Assembly (NCBI GenBank): GCA_964552325.1
Contig: CAZKHA010000002.1
Location: forward strand, 1 to 64,000
Direction: 5' to 3'
DNA: 64,000 bases
From: CAZKCK01 sp964552325
Lineage (GTDB): Bacteria > Bacteroidota > Bacteroidia > Bacteroidales > TTA-H9
Below the pieces are notes generated by a model, which saw only the letters and a program-made list of their open reading frames with translations, searched no databases and had not been told where the DNA came from. Below are positions 1 through 9,223 of the stretch, in pieces (positions within the stretch are counted from its first letter, which is position 1; every line of letters begins with the position of its first letter). The translations under genes were made by a program, and so were the position numbers.

Positions 1-2
1 AT

Positions 3-89
3 CTAAAAATATATATAGTTGATTATGAATCACAGGCGGGATGGAAAACAAAATCGAAACAACATTTACTTCACTTTAAAAAGAAATAG
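3..89 (+). CDS. possible C-terminal end of an upstream gene
   Basis: One forward frame is open from the window edge to a TAG at 87-89 and encodes 28 residues ending in a basic tail rich in Lys and His. The other two forward frames hit stops within the first 20 bases. The stop lies 3 bases before the mtnA start, as expected for an upstream operon partner. The fragment is too short to name, and an open frame of this length can occur by chance. Confidence 0.35.
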   Translation, partial: LKIYIVDYESQAGWKTKSKQHLLHFKKK

Positions 90-92
90 AAC

Positions 93-1151
93 ATGAGAGT
101 CCATGACCAAGATTATCGGACCCTTTGGATGGAAGGGCAAACCGTTTTTATGATTGATCAAAACGAGTTGCCCTTTCATTTTAAAATCAGCAAGTTCGAT
201 GATTATCAAAGTATTTGCAAGGCAATAATTGATATGACCGTAAGAGGTGCAGGTGCTATTGGGGTGGCGGCCGGGTATGCCATGGCATTGGCCTTTATTG
301 AAGCTTCAAAAACCAATAACGCAAACCTTGCACACCAAGCACGCCAATGCATCGAAAACACCCGACCAACGGCTCGCAACTTATTCTATGCTACAAAATT
401 AGTCTTTGAAGCGGGGCTTATTGGTTGGGAACAAGCTTTGGCTAAAGCCGAAGAACTAGCCATTGAAAACATTACCGAAGCTAGAAATATTGCAGTATTT
501 GGCAACGAACTTCTTAAAGATGGCATGAAAGTTTTAACCCATTGCAATGCTGGTTGGTTAGGTTTTGTGGATTGGGGAAGCGCATTAGCGCCCATTTATG
601 AAGCACACCGGAGCGGAAAAAAGCTGTTTATCTATGCCGATGAAACAAGGCCCCGAGGCCAAGGTGGCCGGCTTACCGCTTGGGAACTGCAACAAGAAGG
701 CGTTCCTTTTACGATTGTTCCGGATAATGCAGGAGCTTGGCTTATGAGCAACAATATGGTGGATATTATTATTACTGGAGCCGACCGTGTGGCGGCTAAT
801 GGTGACGCTGCCAACAAAATTGGAACTTTTGAAAAGGCCATACTTGCCAAAACCTTCGGAATTCCGTTTTATATAGCCGCACCCTCCTCAACGTTTGATT
901 TAGCATGCGAAAATGGCAGCCAAATAATTATTGAACAGCGGTCGAAAGATGAGGTGCTATGGCAAACAGGACAAACCAAGGATGGACGGATGGAAACCAT
1001 TCAGGTATGTGCTCCCGGTGCAGATGCCCTAAATCCAGCCTTTGATGTTACACCAGCAGAATACATCACGGGATTGATTACCGATAGGGGCATTATTAAA
1101 CCCACTAAAAAGGCCATTTTTAAAACGCTATTGAACAAAGAAACCGACTAA
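93..1151 (+). CDS. mtnA: S-methyl-5-thioribose-1-phosphate isomerase
   Basis: This cytosolic enzyme of the methionine salvage pathway converts 5-methylthioribose 1-phosphate to 5-methylthioribulose 1-phosphate. The 352-residue length is normal for the family. The RGAGAIG phosphate-binding motif lies at residues 51-57, the catalytic Cys is C151 in THCNAG, and the catalytic Asp is D231 in ITGADR, followed by the conserved NGDAANKIGT stretch. It starts with ATG 3 bases after a possible upstream stop, and a candidate promoter separates it from the next gene. No other methionine-salvage gene is visible in the window, so the rest of the pathway must lie elsewhere or the enzyme may serve only to recycle methylthioribose phosphate. 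The identification is secure; the pathway context is inferred. Confidence 0.96.
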   Translation: MRVHDQDYRTLWMEGQTVFMIDQNELPFHFKISKFDDYQSICKAIIDMTVRGAGAIGVAAGYAMALAFIEASKTNNANLAHQARQCIENTRPTARNLFYATKLVFEAGLIGWEQALAKAEELAIENITEARNIAVFGNELLKDGMKVLTHCNAGWLGFVDWGSALAPIYEAHRSGKKLFIYADETRPRGQGGRLTAWELQQEGVPFTIVPDNAGAWLMSNNMVDIIITGADRVAANGDAANKIGTFEKAILAKTFGIPFYIAAPSSTFDLACENGSQIIIEQRSKDEVLWQTGQTKDGRMETIQVCAPGADALNPAFDVTPAEYITGLITDRGIIKPTKKAIFKTLLNKETD

Positions 1152-1158
1152 GGAATTG

Positions 1159-1166
1159 TATCTTTG
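1159..1166 (+). promoter_or_regulatory. TATCTTTG -7 box for the receiver-kinase gene
   Basis: TATCTTTG matches the Bacteroidota -7 consensus TAnnTTTG and lies 37 bases before the ATG at 1203. A TTG at 1131-1133 is 25 bases upstream, longer than the usual spacing of about 19-21, so the -33 element is uncertain. Confidence 0.55.
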
Positions 1167-1202
1167 CAAAAAGACGCACAATAAGACAGAATATCAGCCA
1201 AA

Positions 1203-2327
1203 ATGGATTTAACACAAACCCCCATCATATTAATTGTTGACGACAACCAACGGAACCTAATGGTGCTTGGAGCTATGCTGCGCAGAATAAACGCGGTGTT
1301 AATAGAGGCTCAAAGTGGTCCCGAAGCATTGGAACAAATCGAAAAAAACATTCCCGATTTAATTCTGCTCGACATCATGATGCCAAAGATGGATGGTTTG
1401 GAAGTGTGCTCAATCATCAAGAACAACCCTATTTATAAAGATATAGCTATAATTTTTATTAGTGCACTTGATTCAACAACAGATAAAATCAGAGGGTTGG
1501 AAGCCGGTGGGGTTGATTATATTACCAAGCCCTTTCAAAAGGAAGAAGTTTTGGCTAGGGTAAAGACACATCTCACCATTAAATACCAACAAAAAGCCTT
1601 AGAAGAAACCAATCAAGAGCTTCGATTAGCTAACTCTACCAAGGATCGGCTTTTCTCGATAATTGCCCATGATTTATTAGGACCCGTAAGCAATGTAAGT
1701 AACGTATTGAAACTGCTTACCGAGATGGAAATAAGCCCTTTAGAACAAAAGGAGTTTTTATTGGCCGCGTCTTCCACCGTTAAGAATACCCACTCGCTAT
1801 TAAAAAACCTTCTTTTCTGGGCAAAGAGCCAACGAAACGAAATTGACTACAACCCTCACAATATCAATGCTTCGATTGTGGTTGCCGATAATTTGCAGCT
1901 GTTAATGAGCCAAATTGTTGAAAAACAGTTAACTGTTGAAAACCTCATTCCGGAGGCTTTTCAGTGTTATGCCGACGAAAACATGCTTTCGACCATTATC
2001 CGCAACCTAATTTCAAATGCCATTAAATACACCGAACCTAATGGGCGGATTACCATTGGATATAAGGCAAGCCCCGCAGAGGTTACATTTTGGGTTGAAG
2101 ACACCGGCGTTGGAATACCAGAGGAGCATCTTCCGTTGATATTTGACACATTTGCAAACTTTTCGACACCAGGAACCAATTATGAAAAAGGAACTGGCCT
2201 TGGACTAATCTTATGCAAAGAGTTTGTAGAAACCCAGGGTGGTAAAATAACCGTACAAAGCTGCTTGGGCAAAGGAAGCAAATTTATTTTTACAATTCCA
2301 ACGCCCACATTATTTTATAGCACTTAA
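1203..2327 (+). CDS. receiver-histidine kinase protein (REC-HisKA-HATPase)
   Basis: This soluble two-component protein has no signal peptide or membrane segment. An N-terminal receiver domain (about residues 7-125) has acidic residues D13 and D14, phosphoacceptor D57 in LLDIMMPKMDG, and K109. A HisKA segment carries H156 (SIIAHDLLGPV), and the HATPase domain shows the N box LISNAIKYT, G1 box DTGVGIP and G2 box GTGLGL. The order, receiver before kinase, suggests that a separate upstream kinase phosphorylates D57 and so controls the kinase, or that the protein acts as a phosphorelay intermediate. Its 374 residues include no sensor domain. The aldo/keto reductase starts 4 bases after its stop, so the two are probably cotranscribed; that pairing does not reveal the signal. 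Confidence 0.92.
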   Translation: MDLTQTPIILIVDDNQRNLMVLGAMLRRINAVLIEAQSGPEALEQIEKNIPDLILLDIMMPKMDGLEVCSIIKNNPIYKDIAIIFISALDSTTDKIRGLEAGGVDYITKPFQKEEVLARVKTHLTIKYQQKALEETNQELRLANSTKDRLFSIIAHDLLGPVSNVSNVLKLLTEMEISPLEQKEFLLAASSTVKNTHSLLKNLLFWAKSQRNEIDYNPHNINASIVVADNLQLLMSQIVEKQLTVENLIPEAFQCYADENMLSTIIRNLISNAIKYTEPNGRITIGYKASPAEVTFWVEDTGVGIPEEHLPLIFDTFANFSTPGTNYEKGTGLGLILCKEFVETQGGKITVQSCLGKGSKFIFTIPTPTLFYST

Positions 2328-2331
2328 TTAT

Positions 2332-3180
2332 ATGATTTACAAAAATTTAGGCGCTGATCACCAACTCCCTGCCATAGGCTTGGGTACCTGGGAAATGGGA
2401 GGAAGGGAAGCCCCAGAGGTAAGCCAAAATCACCTATATATCGATTCAATACAATTTGCGCTATCAAAAGGCCTAACCCATATTGATACAGCAGCCTATT
2501 ATGGAAACGGCCAGTCAGAAATTATAGTTGGGCAAGCCATTCAGGCATTTAACCGCCCCAACGTTTTTATTACTACCAAAGTTTGGCACACGCAATTGCG
2601 CAAAAACGACCTGTTAGCATCAGCCTATAAAAGCATCGAACGGCTTAAGACCAACTACATAGACCTTTTATTAATTCACTTTCCCAATCCTGATGTACCT
2701 CATGCCGAAAGCATGGAAGCCTTAAACCTATTGGTAGAACAAAAACTTGTAAAACATATTGGGGTTAGCAATTACTCCGTTACACAACTACAGGATGCCA
2801 TGAGGTACAGCTCTGCTCCTATTGAAGCCAATCAAATTGAATACAGCTTAAATGCAAGGAATGCTGGACTTTATACGCAAAATATGGAATCGGAGATTAT
2901 ACCATTTTGCTTACAAAACAATATACTGGTGATAGCCTGGAGACCCCTTGGTAAAGGAAAGCTCTTGCAAATAAAACCAACCGACCTATTGGGAAAACTT
3001 GCCCTTAAATACGCTAAAACCCCAGCCCAAATAGCATTAAACTGGGTGGCCAGCAAACCAGGGGTAATAACCATACCTAAAGCCACCTCGCAAATGCATA
3101 TTATCGAAAACGCACAAGCGGTTGATTGGAGCTTATCAGCACAAGATATTTTGGCTCTAGAACTGGAATATACGTCCTAA
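2332..3180 (+). CDS. aldo/keto reductase
   Basis: This is a cytosolic NAD(P)H-dependent oxidoreductase of the aldo/keto reductase superfamily with a (beta/alpha)8 barrel. The catalytic tetrad is intact: D52 and Y57 in HIDTAAYYGN, K83 in TTKVW, and H116 in LLLIHFP. The 282-residue length suits the bacterial 2,5-diketo-gluconate reductase-like branch (AKR5-like), and the C-terminal phosphate-binding region around GVITIPKATS is present. The start is the ATG 4 bases after the preceding kinase gene's stop, which indicates one transcript. Its 3' end faces the YwqK-repeat gene with only 4 bases between the two stops. The substrate cannot be read from sequence; a broad carbonyl-reducing role is the safest statement. 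Confidence 0.9.
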   Translation: MIYKNLGADHQLPAIGLGTWEMGGREAPEVSQNHLYIDSIQFALSKGLTHIDTAAYYGNGQSEIIVGQAIQAFNRPNVFITTKVWHTQLRKNDLLASAYKSIERLKTNYIDLLLIHFPNPDVPHAESMEALNLLVEQKLVKHIGVSNYSVTQLQDAMRYSSAPIEANQIEYSLNARNAGLYTQNMESEIIPFCLQNNILVIAWRPLGKGKLLQIKPTDLLGKLALKYAKTPAQIALNWVASKPGVITIPKATSQMHIIENAQAVDWSLSAQDILALELEYTS

Positions 3181-3184
3181 CTTA

Positions 3185-4651
3185 TCAGTTATCATCATTT
3201 TCAAGGTTGATGGGTTCCACTGTTGATTGTTCCCACTTCGTTTCGACGCCAGCCTTGAATTTTACTCTAAGCAATTCATTACCATTCGGTTGATAAAAAA
3301 ACCAATTGCCTTCACGTTTCCCTAAAAAATAGCTACCGGTTTCGCTCAAATGGCCATTTTCAAACCAAATGCTCTGTTTGCCATGCGGAAGGCCTCCTTC
3401 ATAAAAACCATCAAATAAAACCATTCCCTCTACATTGGTTATGGTCCACTTACCTACTCGCAAACCAAGCTCATAAGTACCTTTTTCAACATAAGCCCCA
3501 TAATGATACCTCCACGTACTATCTTGTAGATTATTAGAGTACAACCCATTAACAACAGTTTCACCATTCTCGTCATATTCTACATAAGGCCCATCGTTTT
3601 TGCCCCTAAAATAATGCTCTAAACGTATAAGGCCACCTGCCTCCGAATAAAAACGCCATTCACCACTAGCCAATCCAAACCTATCGTATTCACCGGTTTG
3701 CATTAATTTTCCGGAGGGATAATAATAAGTCCATTTTCCAATTGGTTTGCCGTTATCCCATTTACCTTCATAATTGATTGCCAAGTTTCTTGTAGTAGGT
3801 TCTATTTCGGCCGAATGCGCATTATTAGGAACTTTTTCTGTTCGTAAATAAGCGGTCGGCTTATCAATGCCAATAGATTCTGAAATAGTTACCCCTTCTT
3901 TATAAGAAGTATCTTGGGGAAATTGGGTAGGAGTTTGCACAAGGCTATCCTGTTGATAGAAATTTACACTTTGTAATAATCCGAGTGTTGAATACAATTT
4001 TGAATACCCATTTTTTTTGTTGTTGAGATAGTATTCATCAGCCTTAAGGTGGCCATTGTCGTAAAAACGAAGCCAGCGGCCCGTTTTATTGCCCTTGCTA
4101 TCGCACCTATTTACCACATATCGGCCCAAGAAAACACCATTGGCATATTCTGAGGCAAAAACCAGCAAACCCAATGAATCATACTCGCGACCAAATCCAT
4201 TTTCGAGCCCATTTTCAAAGCGAACAACTTTCAGTAAGTCTCCTTTTTTTCCAAAGCTTGAACATAAGCCATGCTTTTTATCATTCAAATAGTAAGTCTG
4301 TAGAACAGTTTCGTTCAGGTATTGAATACTAAGGCCATTCTTCTTGCCTTGTTTATAAGTAATTACAGATGAAGGATTGCCAATGGAGTCGTAAAAACGC
4401 CAAACCGAATCAACCTTGTGATTCTTGAAATATCCTTCCGATTTTAACCTATTGCCTGGGTAATAATTTCTTCGAAACCCTTCCGGCTTCCCTTCTTTTT
4501 CACAGCCCTCACTTAAGATCTCTCCCGATAACGAAAAACGCCTTTTATATTCAAAGCCCTCACCGCAAGACACTTGGGCTTGTATCACATCTATTTGAAA
4601 AGCTATTACAACTAAAAGAAGGCGAAAAAACATACAACGGATTGAGTTCAT
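3185..4651 (-). CDS. secreted YwqK/MORN-repeat protein
   Basis: The 488-residue protein begins with a hydrophobic signal peptide (about residues 1-25, ending near VIQAQ) and is otherwise built of tandem repeats of about 22-24 residues of the pattern G-x-W-x-x-Y-x-x-(N/S)-G-x-L-x-x-x-G. This is the MORN-like YwqK repeat that databases label 'toxin-antitoxin system YwqK family antitoxin'. I count roughly a dozen repeats in two blocks separated by a non-repeated Ser/Thr-rich linker near residues 240-290. The antitoxin label comes from Bacillus YwqK; nothing here supports a toxin partner, and exported repeat proteins of this kind are common in Bacteroidota. It lies downstream of the TonB-dependent receptor on the same strand, 89 bases away. 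Confidence 0.85.
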   Translation of the reverse strand: MNSIRCMFFRLLLVVIAFQIDVIQAQVSCGEGFEYKRRFSLSGEILSEGCEKEGKPEGFRRNYYPGNRLKSEGYFKNHKVDSVWRFYDSIGNPSSVITYKQGKKNGLSIQYLNETVLQTYYLNDKKHGLCSSFGKKGDLLKVVRFENGLENGFGREYDSLGLLVFASEYANGVFLGRYVVNRCDSKGNKTGRWLRFYDNGHLKADEYYLNNKKNGYSKLYSTLGLLQSVNFYQQDSLVQTPTQFPQDTSYKEGVTISESIGIDKPTAYLRTEKVPNNAHSAEIEPTTRNLAINYEGKWDNGKPIGKWTYYYPSGKLMQTGEYDRFGLASGEWRFYSEAGGLIRLEHYFRGKNDGPYVEYDENGETVVNGLYSNNLQDSTWRYHYGAYVEKGTYELGLRVGKWTITNVEGMVLFDGFYEGGLPHGKQSIWFENGHLSETGSYFLGKREGNWFFYQPNGNELLRVKFKAGVETKWEQSTVEPINLENDDN

Positions 4652-4740
4652 CGGTCCTAAAAATACAAAACTTACCCCAATATCAACCCGTTATACTTTA
4701 AAAGATGCTTGCGCGTATGCTAATGAAAGCATGGAGGCTT

Positions 4741-7053
4741 TTAGAACGAATAACTGGCCCCGAAGCTATACATAAATGGCAATTGATTAACACGCACAAA
4801 ACTAGTTCTATCGAAATAGAAAATATTTTCGCGGTTATATACATTGGTAGCACCAGCTGTTAACTCAATTAAACCATGTTTTCCGACCTCAAACTTACGT
4901 TTTATAGTCAAATCTAAACGATGGTATTGTGGCAAGCGGCCTGAATTAAGGCTTCCATACATAATACCAAGTTCACCACTGGCGGTGGCAGGATCGGTAT
5001 TAATGCCTTGTTCAAACAATAGTTTTTCGAAATATCCCTGGGTTTGCGTAAAAGGAAAGCCTGAGCCATAGTTCCAGCGGGCGCTGAGCTCCCAATTCAT
5101 ACCTGGCCCTAATAAATAAGAGGCAACTAAATTTACATTATGACGACGGTCAAAATGAGGCGAATACGTAATAGTTCCATCATAGCGATCGACAAAAGTT
5201 AACGAATAAACACCCCAAAGGTAAAGCCGGCTGTAGTCAAATTTCAATGACAAATCGAGCCCCTTGGCAACTCCTGACTCAATTATAAAATCCTTTTTTA
5301 ATTCATCGTCTTTATCGGCATACTCTTCGGTGTCTTCAAATATCTTATTTCGGTTTAGATTTGTCAACTGGCTGAAATTCTTATAATATCCTTCAACATT
5401 TAGAATCAAATCCCTGGTTACATCAAACTCAAAACCGGCTATGATGTGTTGCGATTTTTGAAGTTTATCGGTAATCTCTTCTCCATCAAATTTTGAAGGC
5501 AAGTTTTCGGGGCCCGACAAGAAACCATAGAAAAGGTTCACCACATCGCGATCGCTGGTGGCACTTATTAGGTTTTGAGAGTATAAACCCGTGGCAGCCT
5601 TGAACCGGATCTTATCTGTTATGTTGTACTTGATAGCCAAGCGAGGTTCAGGCGACATAGTGCCAAGCGAGGCATACCATTGCAAGCGCAAACTTGGTTC
5701 AACCAACAGCTTCCCACGCGTCATTTTATACTTGAAATAACCGGCCATTTCGGTTGTGTTATCGCTTTGCTTTACTTCGAGGTTGTAGGCATTAAAAAAC
5801 TCAAAATCGGTTTTAAACCCAAGCATCTCCACTCCATACCTAAATTCGTCTTTACCAGCAAAATACGTAAAATTTAGTCCGGCATTAAAGCCTGATATTT
5901 CGCTCGTTCGATCGTTTTTGCCCTGCTCCTTGAGTGCAATTTTATACTTTGAATAGGAAACAACGCCTTCCATTAGCACAGGTGAAGTACCCGGAATAAC
6001 AACAAAGTTGGTTCCACCACCCATGGCATCCCAATTAAAATCGGACAGTGCTTTGTAATTATTGACTTTATCGGAAAAGTTAAACCCGAAAAAATTGGCT
6101 TTGCTGCCATTTTGTGAATTCATCGAAAGTTTGCCATAAATATCTAAATAATTGAATGGCAATCCATTTTCATCAATATTCTTATAAAAAACCTTTGAGC
6201 TTTGTTCAAGGTAACTATTCTTAACCGAAAGTACAAAAGAGGTGCTGCCTCCGTTTTCGACCTGTTTTTTTAACGGACCTTCCAAAAGAATCTTAGCGCC
6301 AAAAGTTGTTCCTTCAATCTTTCCGGCCAATCGCTTCTTGTTTCCATCCCTGGTTGTCAAATCCATAACTGAAGAAATACGGCCACCAAACTCAGCCCCG
6401 AAACCTCCAGTATAAACATCGGCATTGCGCAAAATATCGGTATCGAACACCGAAAACAGACCAATAGAATGAAAAGGGTTATAAATAACCATACCATCAA
6501 GCAACACCTTATTTTGGATTGGAGAACCACCCCGGATATAAAGCTGCCCACCTTGGTCGCCTGTAAATACAACACCCGGAAGTACTTGCAAATATTGAGC
6601 TAAGTCAGCTTGCCCGCCAATAGACGGCATTTGCTTAATTTGTTTGGGTGTGATTTTTACGACCGAAGTTTTTGTTTCGGTTCGAGCTTCTTCGCGTTCG
6701 GCTGATATGCTAACCCCTTTGATGGCATATGCTGCCTTGTTTAGGTATAACTGTTTATTAAGTACCTCACCTTTGCGCAATGTTAGATTGATGGCTATAG
6801 AATCATACCCCAGCGCGGTAACCATTAGCTTATAGGTGCCGGCAGGGATATTTGTAATAGAGTAATAGCCATTAACATCGGTGGCGGCGCCGAAGGTAGT
6901 TTTTGCCAAGAAAACATTGGTAAAAATTACAGGTTCGCCAGATTCTTTTTCATACACAAAGCCTCGAATATTCGCGTTCTGCGAAAAAACGGTAATGCTA
7001 AACAGGCATATTAAAACAATCGGCAATAAACGGAAAGCGAAAAAATTCCTCAT
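4741..7053 (-). CDS. TonB-dependent outer-membrane receptor
   Basis: This is a 22-strand outer-membrane transporter driven by TonB. The signal peptide covers residues 1-25 (ends TVFSQ). A carboxypeptidase-regulatory-like beta-sandwich follows at about 28-112 (IRGFVYEKESGEPV), then the plug (about 120-235, with QVLPGVVFTGDQGGQLYIRGG) and the barrel, which ends in an aromatic strand with terminal Phe (YSFGASYSF). There is no SusD partner, so it is not a classic polysaccharide-utilisation pair; the ligand could be a metal chelate, peptide or other small molecule. The start has a rare good Shine-Dalgarno for this phylum, AAGGAG, 9 bases upstream. A -7 box lies at 7087-7094. The response regulator and kinase are encoded just upstream on the same strand, which hints at but does not prove a regulatory link. 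Confidence 0.93.
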   Translation of the reverse strand: MRNFFAFRLLPIVLICLFSITVFSQNANIRGFVYEKESGEPVIFTNVFLAKTTFGAATDVNGYYSITNIPAGTYKLMVTALGYDSIAINLTLRKGEVLNKQLYLNKAAYAIKGVSISAEREEARTETKTSVVKITPKQIKQMPSIGGQADLAQYLQVLPGVVFTGDQGGQLYIRGGSPIQNKVLLDGMVIYNPFHSIGLFSVFDTDILRNADVYTGGFGAEFGGRISSVMDLTTRDGNKKRLAGKIEGTTFGAKILLEGPLKKQVENGGSTSFVLSVKNSYLEQSSKVFYKNIDENGLPFNYLDIYGKLSMNSQNGSKANFFGFNFSDKVNNYKALSDFNWDAMGGGTNFVVIPGTSPVLMEGVVSYSKYKIALKEQGKNDRTSEISGFNAGLNFTYFAGKDEFRYGVEMLGFKTDFEFFNAYNLEVKQSDNTTEMAGYFKYKMTRGKLLVEPSLRLQWYASLGTMSPEPRLAIKYNITDKIRFKAATGLYSQNLISATSDRDVVNLFYGFLSGPENLPSKFDGEEITDKLQKSQHIIAGFEFDVTRDLILNVEGYYKNFSQLTNLNRNKIFEDTEEYADKDDELKKDFIIESGVAKGLDLSLKFDYSRLYLWGVYSLTFVDRYDGTITYSPHFDRRHNVNLVASYLLGPGMNWELSARWNYGSGFPFTQTQGYFEKLLFEQGINTDPATASGELGIMYGSLNSGRLPQYHRLDLTIKRKFEVGKHGLIELTAGATNVYNRENIFYFDRTSFVRVNQLPFMYSFGASYSF

Positions 7054-7086
7054 AGGAGAGCTCCTTCAAGTAAAACAATTGTTGTG

Positions 7087-7094
7087 CAAAGGTA
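7087..7094 (-). promoter_or_regulatory. TACCTTTG -7 box for the TonB-dependent receptor
   Basis: On the minus strand TACCTTTG matches TAnnTTTG, 33 bases upstream of the receptor ATG. No TTG lies at the expected -33 distance, so activation may need a regulator. Confidence 0.5.
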
Positions 7095-7158
7095 AGGATA
7101 AAGCAATATGAGGAAGGTTTAACGACGGTAAAAAAAGCCAGCATGTAAACCTAAACGG

Positions 7159-7860
7159 CTATTTTACTTCAAACACAAAGCCAATTCCATGAACATTGTT
7201 GATTGAAATGGATTTATCATCGCGCAAATACTTACGTAACTTGGTGATAAACACATCCATACTCCTGCCGATAAAATAATCATCGTTGCCCCAAACTGCG
7301 TTTAAAATGGTTTCGCGTGGCAATAGCTCGTTGCGATGCTCGCTAAAAAACAACAAAAGATCGGCTTCTTTTCGGGTCAAGGTTATAGAAATCAATCCAT
7401 TAACCAACAACAGGTTTTTATAATTGAATTGGTAACATCCTATTGCAATTAATTCGGGCTTGTTTACAAAAGGATCATCCTTAACGATGAGGCATCGTTT
7501 TAGGATAGCCTGAAGGCGAAGGTTTAGCTCTTCGGAGCTAAAGGGTTTGGTAATATAATCGTCACAGCCTTTCTTAAAACCAGAAATCCGATCTTCTTTC
7601 ATGGCTTTAGCTGTTAAAAAAACAATCGGAACATGGCTATCTGCTGACCGAATCTCCTCGGCCAACGTAAAGCCATCTTTGCGTGGCATCATTACATCCA
7701 AAATACAAAGATCAAACGGTTCGTTCTCAAATGCGTTAAGCCCCTCCACTCCATCATGGCATAACACAATTGAATAACCTTGCATTTCAAGATAATCTTG
7801 CAGTACAAGGCTCAGGTTTGGGTCATCTTCAACCAGTAATATTTTGATTTTATGCTTCAT
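7159..7860 (-). CDS. OmpR/PhoB-family response regulator
   Basis: The receiver domain (about residues 5-120) has E11-D12-D13, phosphoacceptor D55 in CILDVMMP, a conserved Thr in FLTAKA and the Lys of ITKPF. A winged-helix DNA-binding domain (about 135-232) shows the family pattern LTRKEADLL and ends GIGFVFEV. At 233 residues it is a standard OmpR-type regulator. Its 5' end overlaps the kinase gene by 11 bases, so the two are translationally linked and form a cognate pair. OmpR-type dimers bind direct repeats spaced about 10-11 bp, exactly the arrangement found at 9224-9262 upstream of the divergent gene, making that array its most likely target. That assignment is inference from position and spacing. 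Confidence 0.95.
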   Translation of the reverse strand: MKHKIKILLVEDDPNLSLVLQDYLEMQGYSIVLCHDGVEGLNAFENEPFDLCILDVMMPRKDGFTLAEEIRSADSHVPIVFLTAKAMKEDRISGFKKGCDDYITKPFSSEELNLRLQAILKRCLIVKDDPFVNKPELIAIGCYQFNYKNLLLVNGLISITLTRKEADLLLFFSEHRNELLPRETILNAVWGNDDYFIGRSMDVFITKLRKYLRDDKSISINNVHGIGFVFEVK

Positions 7861-9160
7861 CGATAGGTAGTTTTAGTTTCTTTATGCCAGAAAAGGGGAA
7901 AAACAATTCAAATGTACTGCCTTTTCCTGGTTCGCTCTTTAGGCTAATCCGGCCACCATGGGCTTGCACCATGGTTTTTACATAAAACAGCCCTAAGCCA
8001 AAGCCTTTAACATCATGAACATTGCCGGTTGGGACACGGTAAAACTTTTTAAAAACATCTTTTTGGTTTTGAGCATTTATACCTAAGCCCTTATCTTCCA
8101 CGCCAATTATAAGCCCCGAAGACCTTTTTGTTGCATAAACCCTTATCTCAGGCTTTTGAGGCGAATACTTGATAGCATTGTCAATTAGGTTTGAAATAAT
8201 GTTTACAAAGTGCAAGGCATCAGCCGAAATTACGACATCACAACTAGCATATTCCTTGATAAGTGTACCGCCATTCTCTTTTACCAATAGCTCAAAACCT
8301 TCGCACAACGAATCTAATGTCTCTACAACATTTACCTGAGTTAGCTTCAATTTAAACTCATCTTTGTCAAGCACTGTAACTTGCAAAACATGTTCAATTT
8401 GCGTTTTCAACCTGGTATTTTCACCGTAAATCATTGCAGCATATTTCATTACCCTGTCAGGGTGTTCGTAAACATTCGATTTCATAAGCATCTCGCTGGC
8501 CAACGAAATTGTAGAAACGGGTGTTTTTAGCTCATGGGTCATGTTATTTACAAAGTCATTCTTCATCTCAGAAAGCCGCTTTTGTTTAAGAAAAGAAAGA
8601 ACAGTGTATAAATACGATGCAGATATTATTAGCAGGAAAACCAAGGAGAGCGAAACCCACCAAAACAATTCAGTAAACAGCATCGATTTTTGATGTGGAA
8701 AATATACAGCCAAATAAAAGGCATCACTACGATGGATACATGATAGCGAAGCGTTGTGTGGTGAGGCAATCAGTTCATCGGCATATTGGCCCACGGTTCC
8801 CATCAAAATCCGATTATTATGGCTGTTGTAAACCCCATAAACATAATCTTTCTCAATTTTCATACAGGCAAACTCTGCATGAATCAACGAATCGAGCAAG
8901 TGCTCATCAATTGACCCTATACCACCTGAATGAGCCGCATTGCATGCTGGCTTACAAAAGTAACCATTAGCCCCAATTGTATCAACTTGTACCCTAAAAA
9001 GCTGATTGACAATCATTTTAAGGGCAATTTTTGTACGACTGTTAAATTGATCTTCACGCAACTTCATAGCATTGTCAACCCAGAAGACCTGGGTTACGAT
9101 CGTTCCTACCAAAGCAAGGGTGGTTAAGCCAACAATTAGCCGTATTATAGATCGCTTCAT
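7850..9160 (-). CDS. membrane sensor histidine kinase with Cys-containing periplasmic domain
   Basis: An N-terminal membrane segment (residues 8-28), a periplasmic domain of about 135 residues, and a second membrane segment (about 166-189) precede HisKA with H209 (NNMTHELKTP) and a HATPase domain (N box LIDNAIKYS, GVEDKGLGI, GFGLGL). There is no HAMP domain, and the kinase joins TM2 through a short helix, as in many Bacteroidota kinases of the RprX type. The periplasmic domain contains four cysteines, C69 and C73 (spaced CxxxC), C99 and C141, which could form disulfides or bind a metal. The downstream regulator gene overlaps by 11 bases. The gene is divergent from a secreted Cys-rich protein. 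A redox or metal signal is plausible but inferred. Confidence 0.93.
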   Translation of the reverse strand: MKRSIIRLIVGLTTLALVGTIVTQVFWVDNAMKLREDQFNSRTKIALKMIVNQLFRVQVDTIGANGYFCKPACNAAHSGGIGSIDEHLLDSLIHAEFACMKIEKDYVYGVYNSHNNRILMGTVGQYADELIASPHNASLSCIHRSDAFYLAVYFPHQKSMLFTELFWWVSLSLVFLLIISASYLYTVLSFLKQKRLSEMKNDFVNNMTHELKTPVSTISLASEMLMKSNVYEHPDRVMKYAAMIYGENTRLKTQIEHVLQVTVLDKDEFKLKLTQVNVVETLDSLCEGFELLVKENGGTLIKEYASCDVVISADALHFVNIISNLIDNAIKYSPQKPEIRVYATKRSSGLIIGVEDKGLGINAQNQKDVFKKFYRVPTGNVHDVKGFGLGLFYVKTMVQAHGGRISLKSEPGKGSTFELFFPFSGIKKLKLPIDEA

Positions 9161-9188
9161 TCAGATAAACTTATGATAAGGAAAAGAG

Positions 9189-9196
9189 CAAAATTA
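9189..9196 (-). promoter_or_regulatory. TAATTTTG -7 box for the kinase-regulator operon
   Basis: On the minus strand TAATTTTG matches TAnnTTTG, 28 bases before the kinase ATG. The phased TTAACAA array at 9224-9262 lies just upstream of it, so the same array could also control the kinase operon. Confidence 0.5.
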
Positions 9197-9223
9197 TGGT
9201 GGATTTGTTTAGCATTCATTGTT

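Noticed and set aside
3185..4651. Antitoxin of a toxin-antitoxin system, from the YwqK label
   Set aside because: No toxin gene is adjacent, and the protein is a large exported repeat protein; the label reflects repeat similarity only.
7130..7160. Terminator after the response regulator
   Set aside because: The stem is only 4-5 bp with a 17-base loop and overlaps the stop codon, although seven T residues follow; too weak to list.
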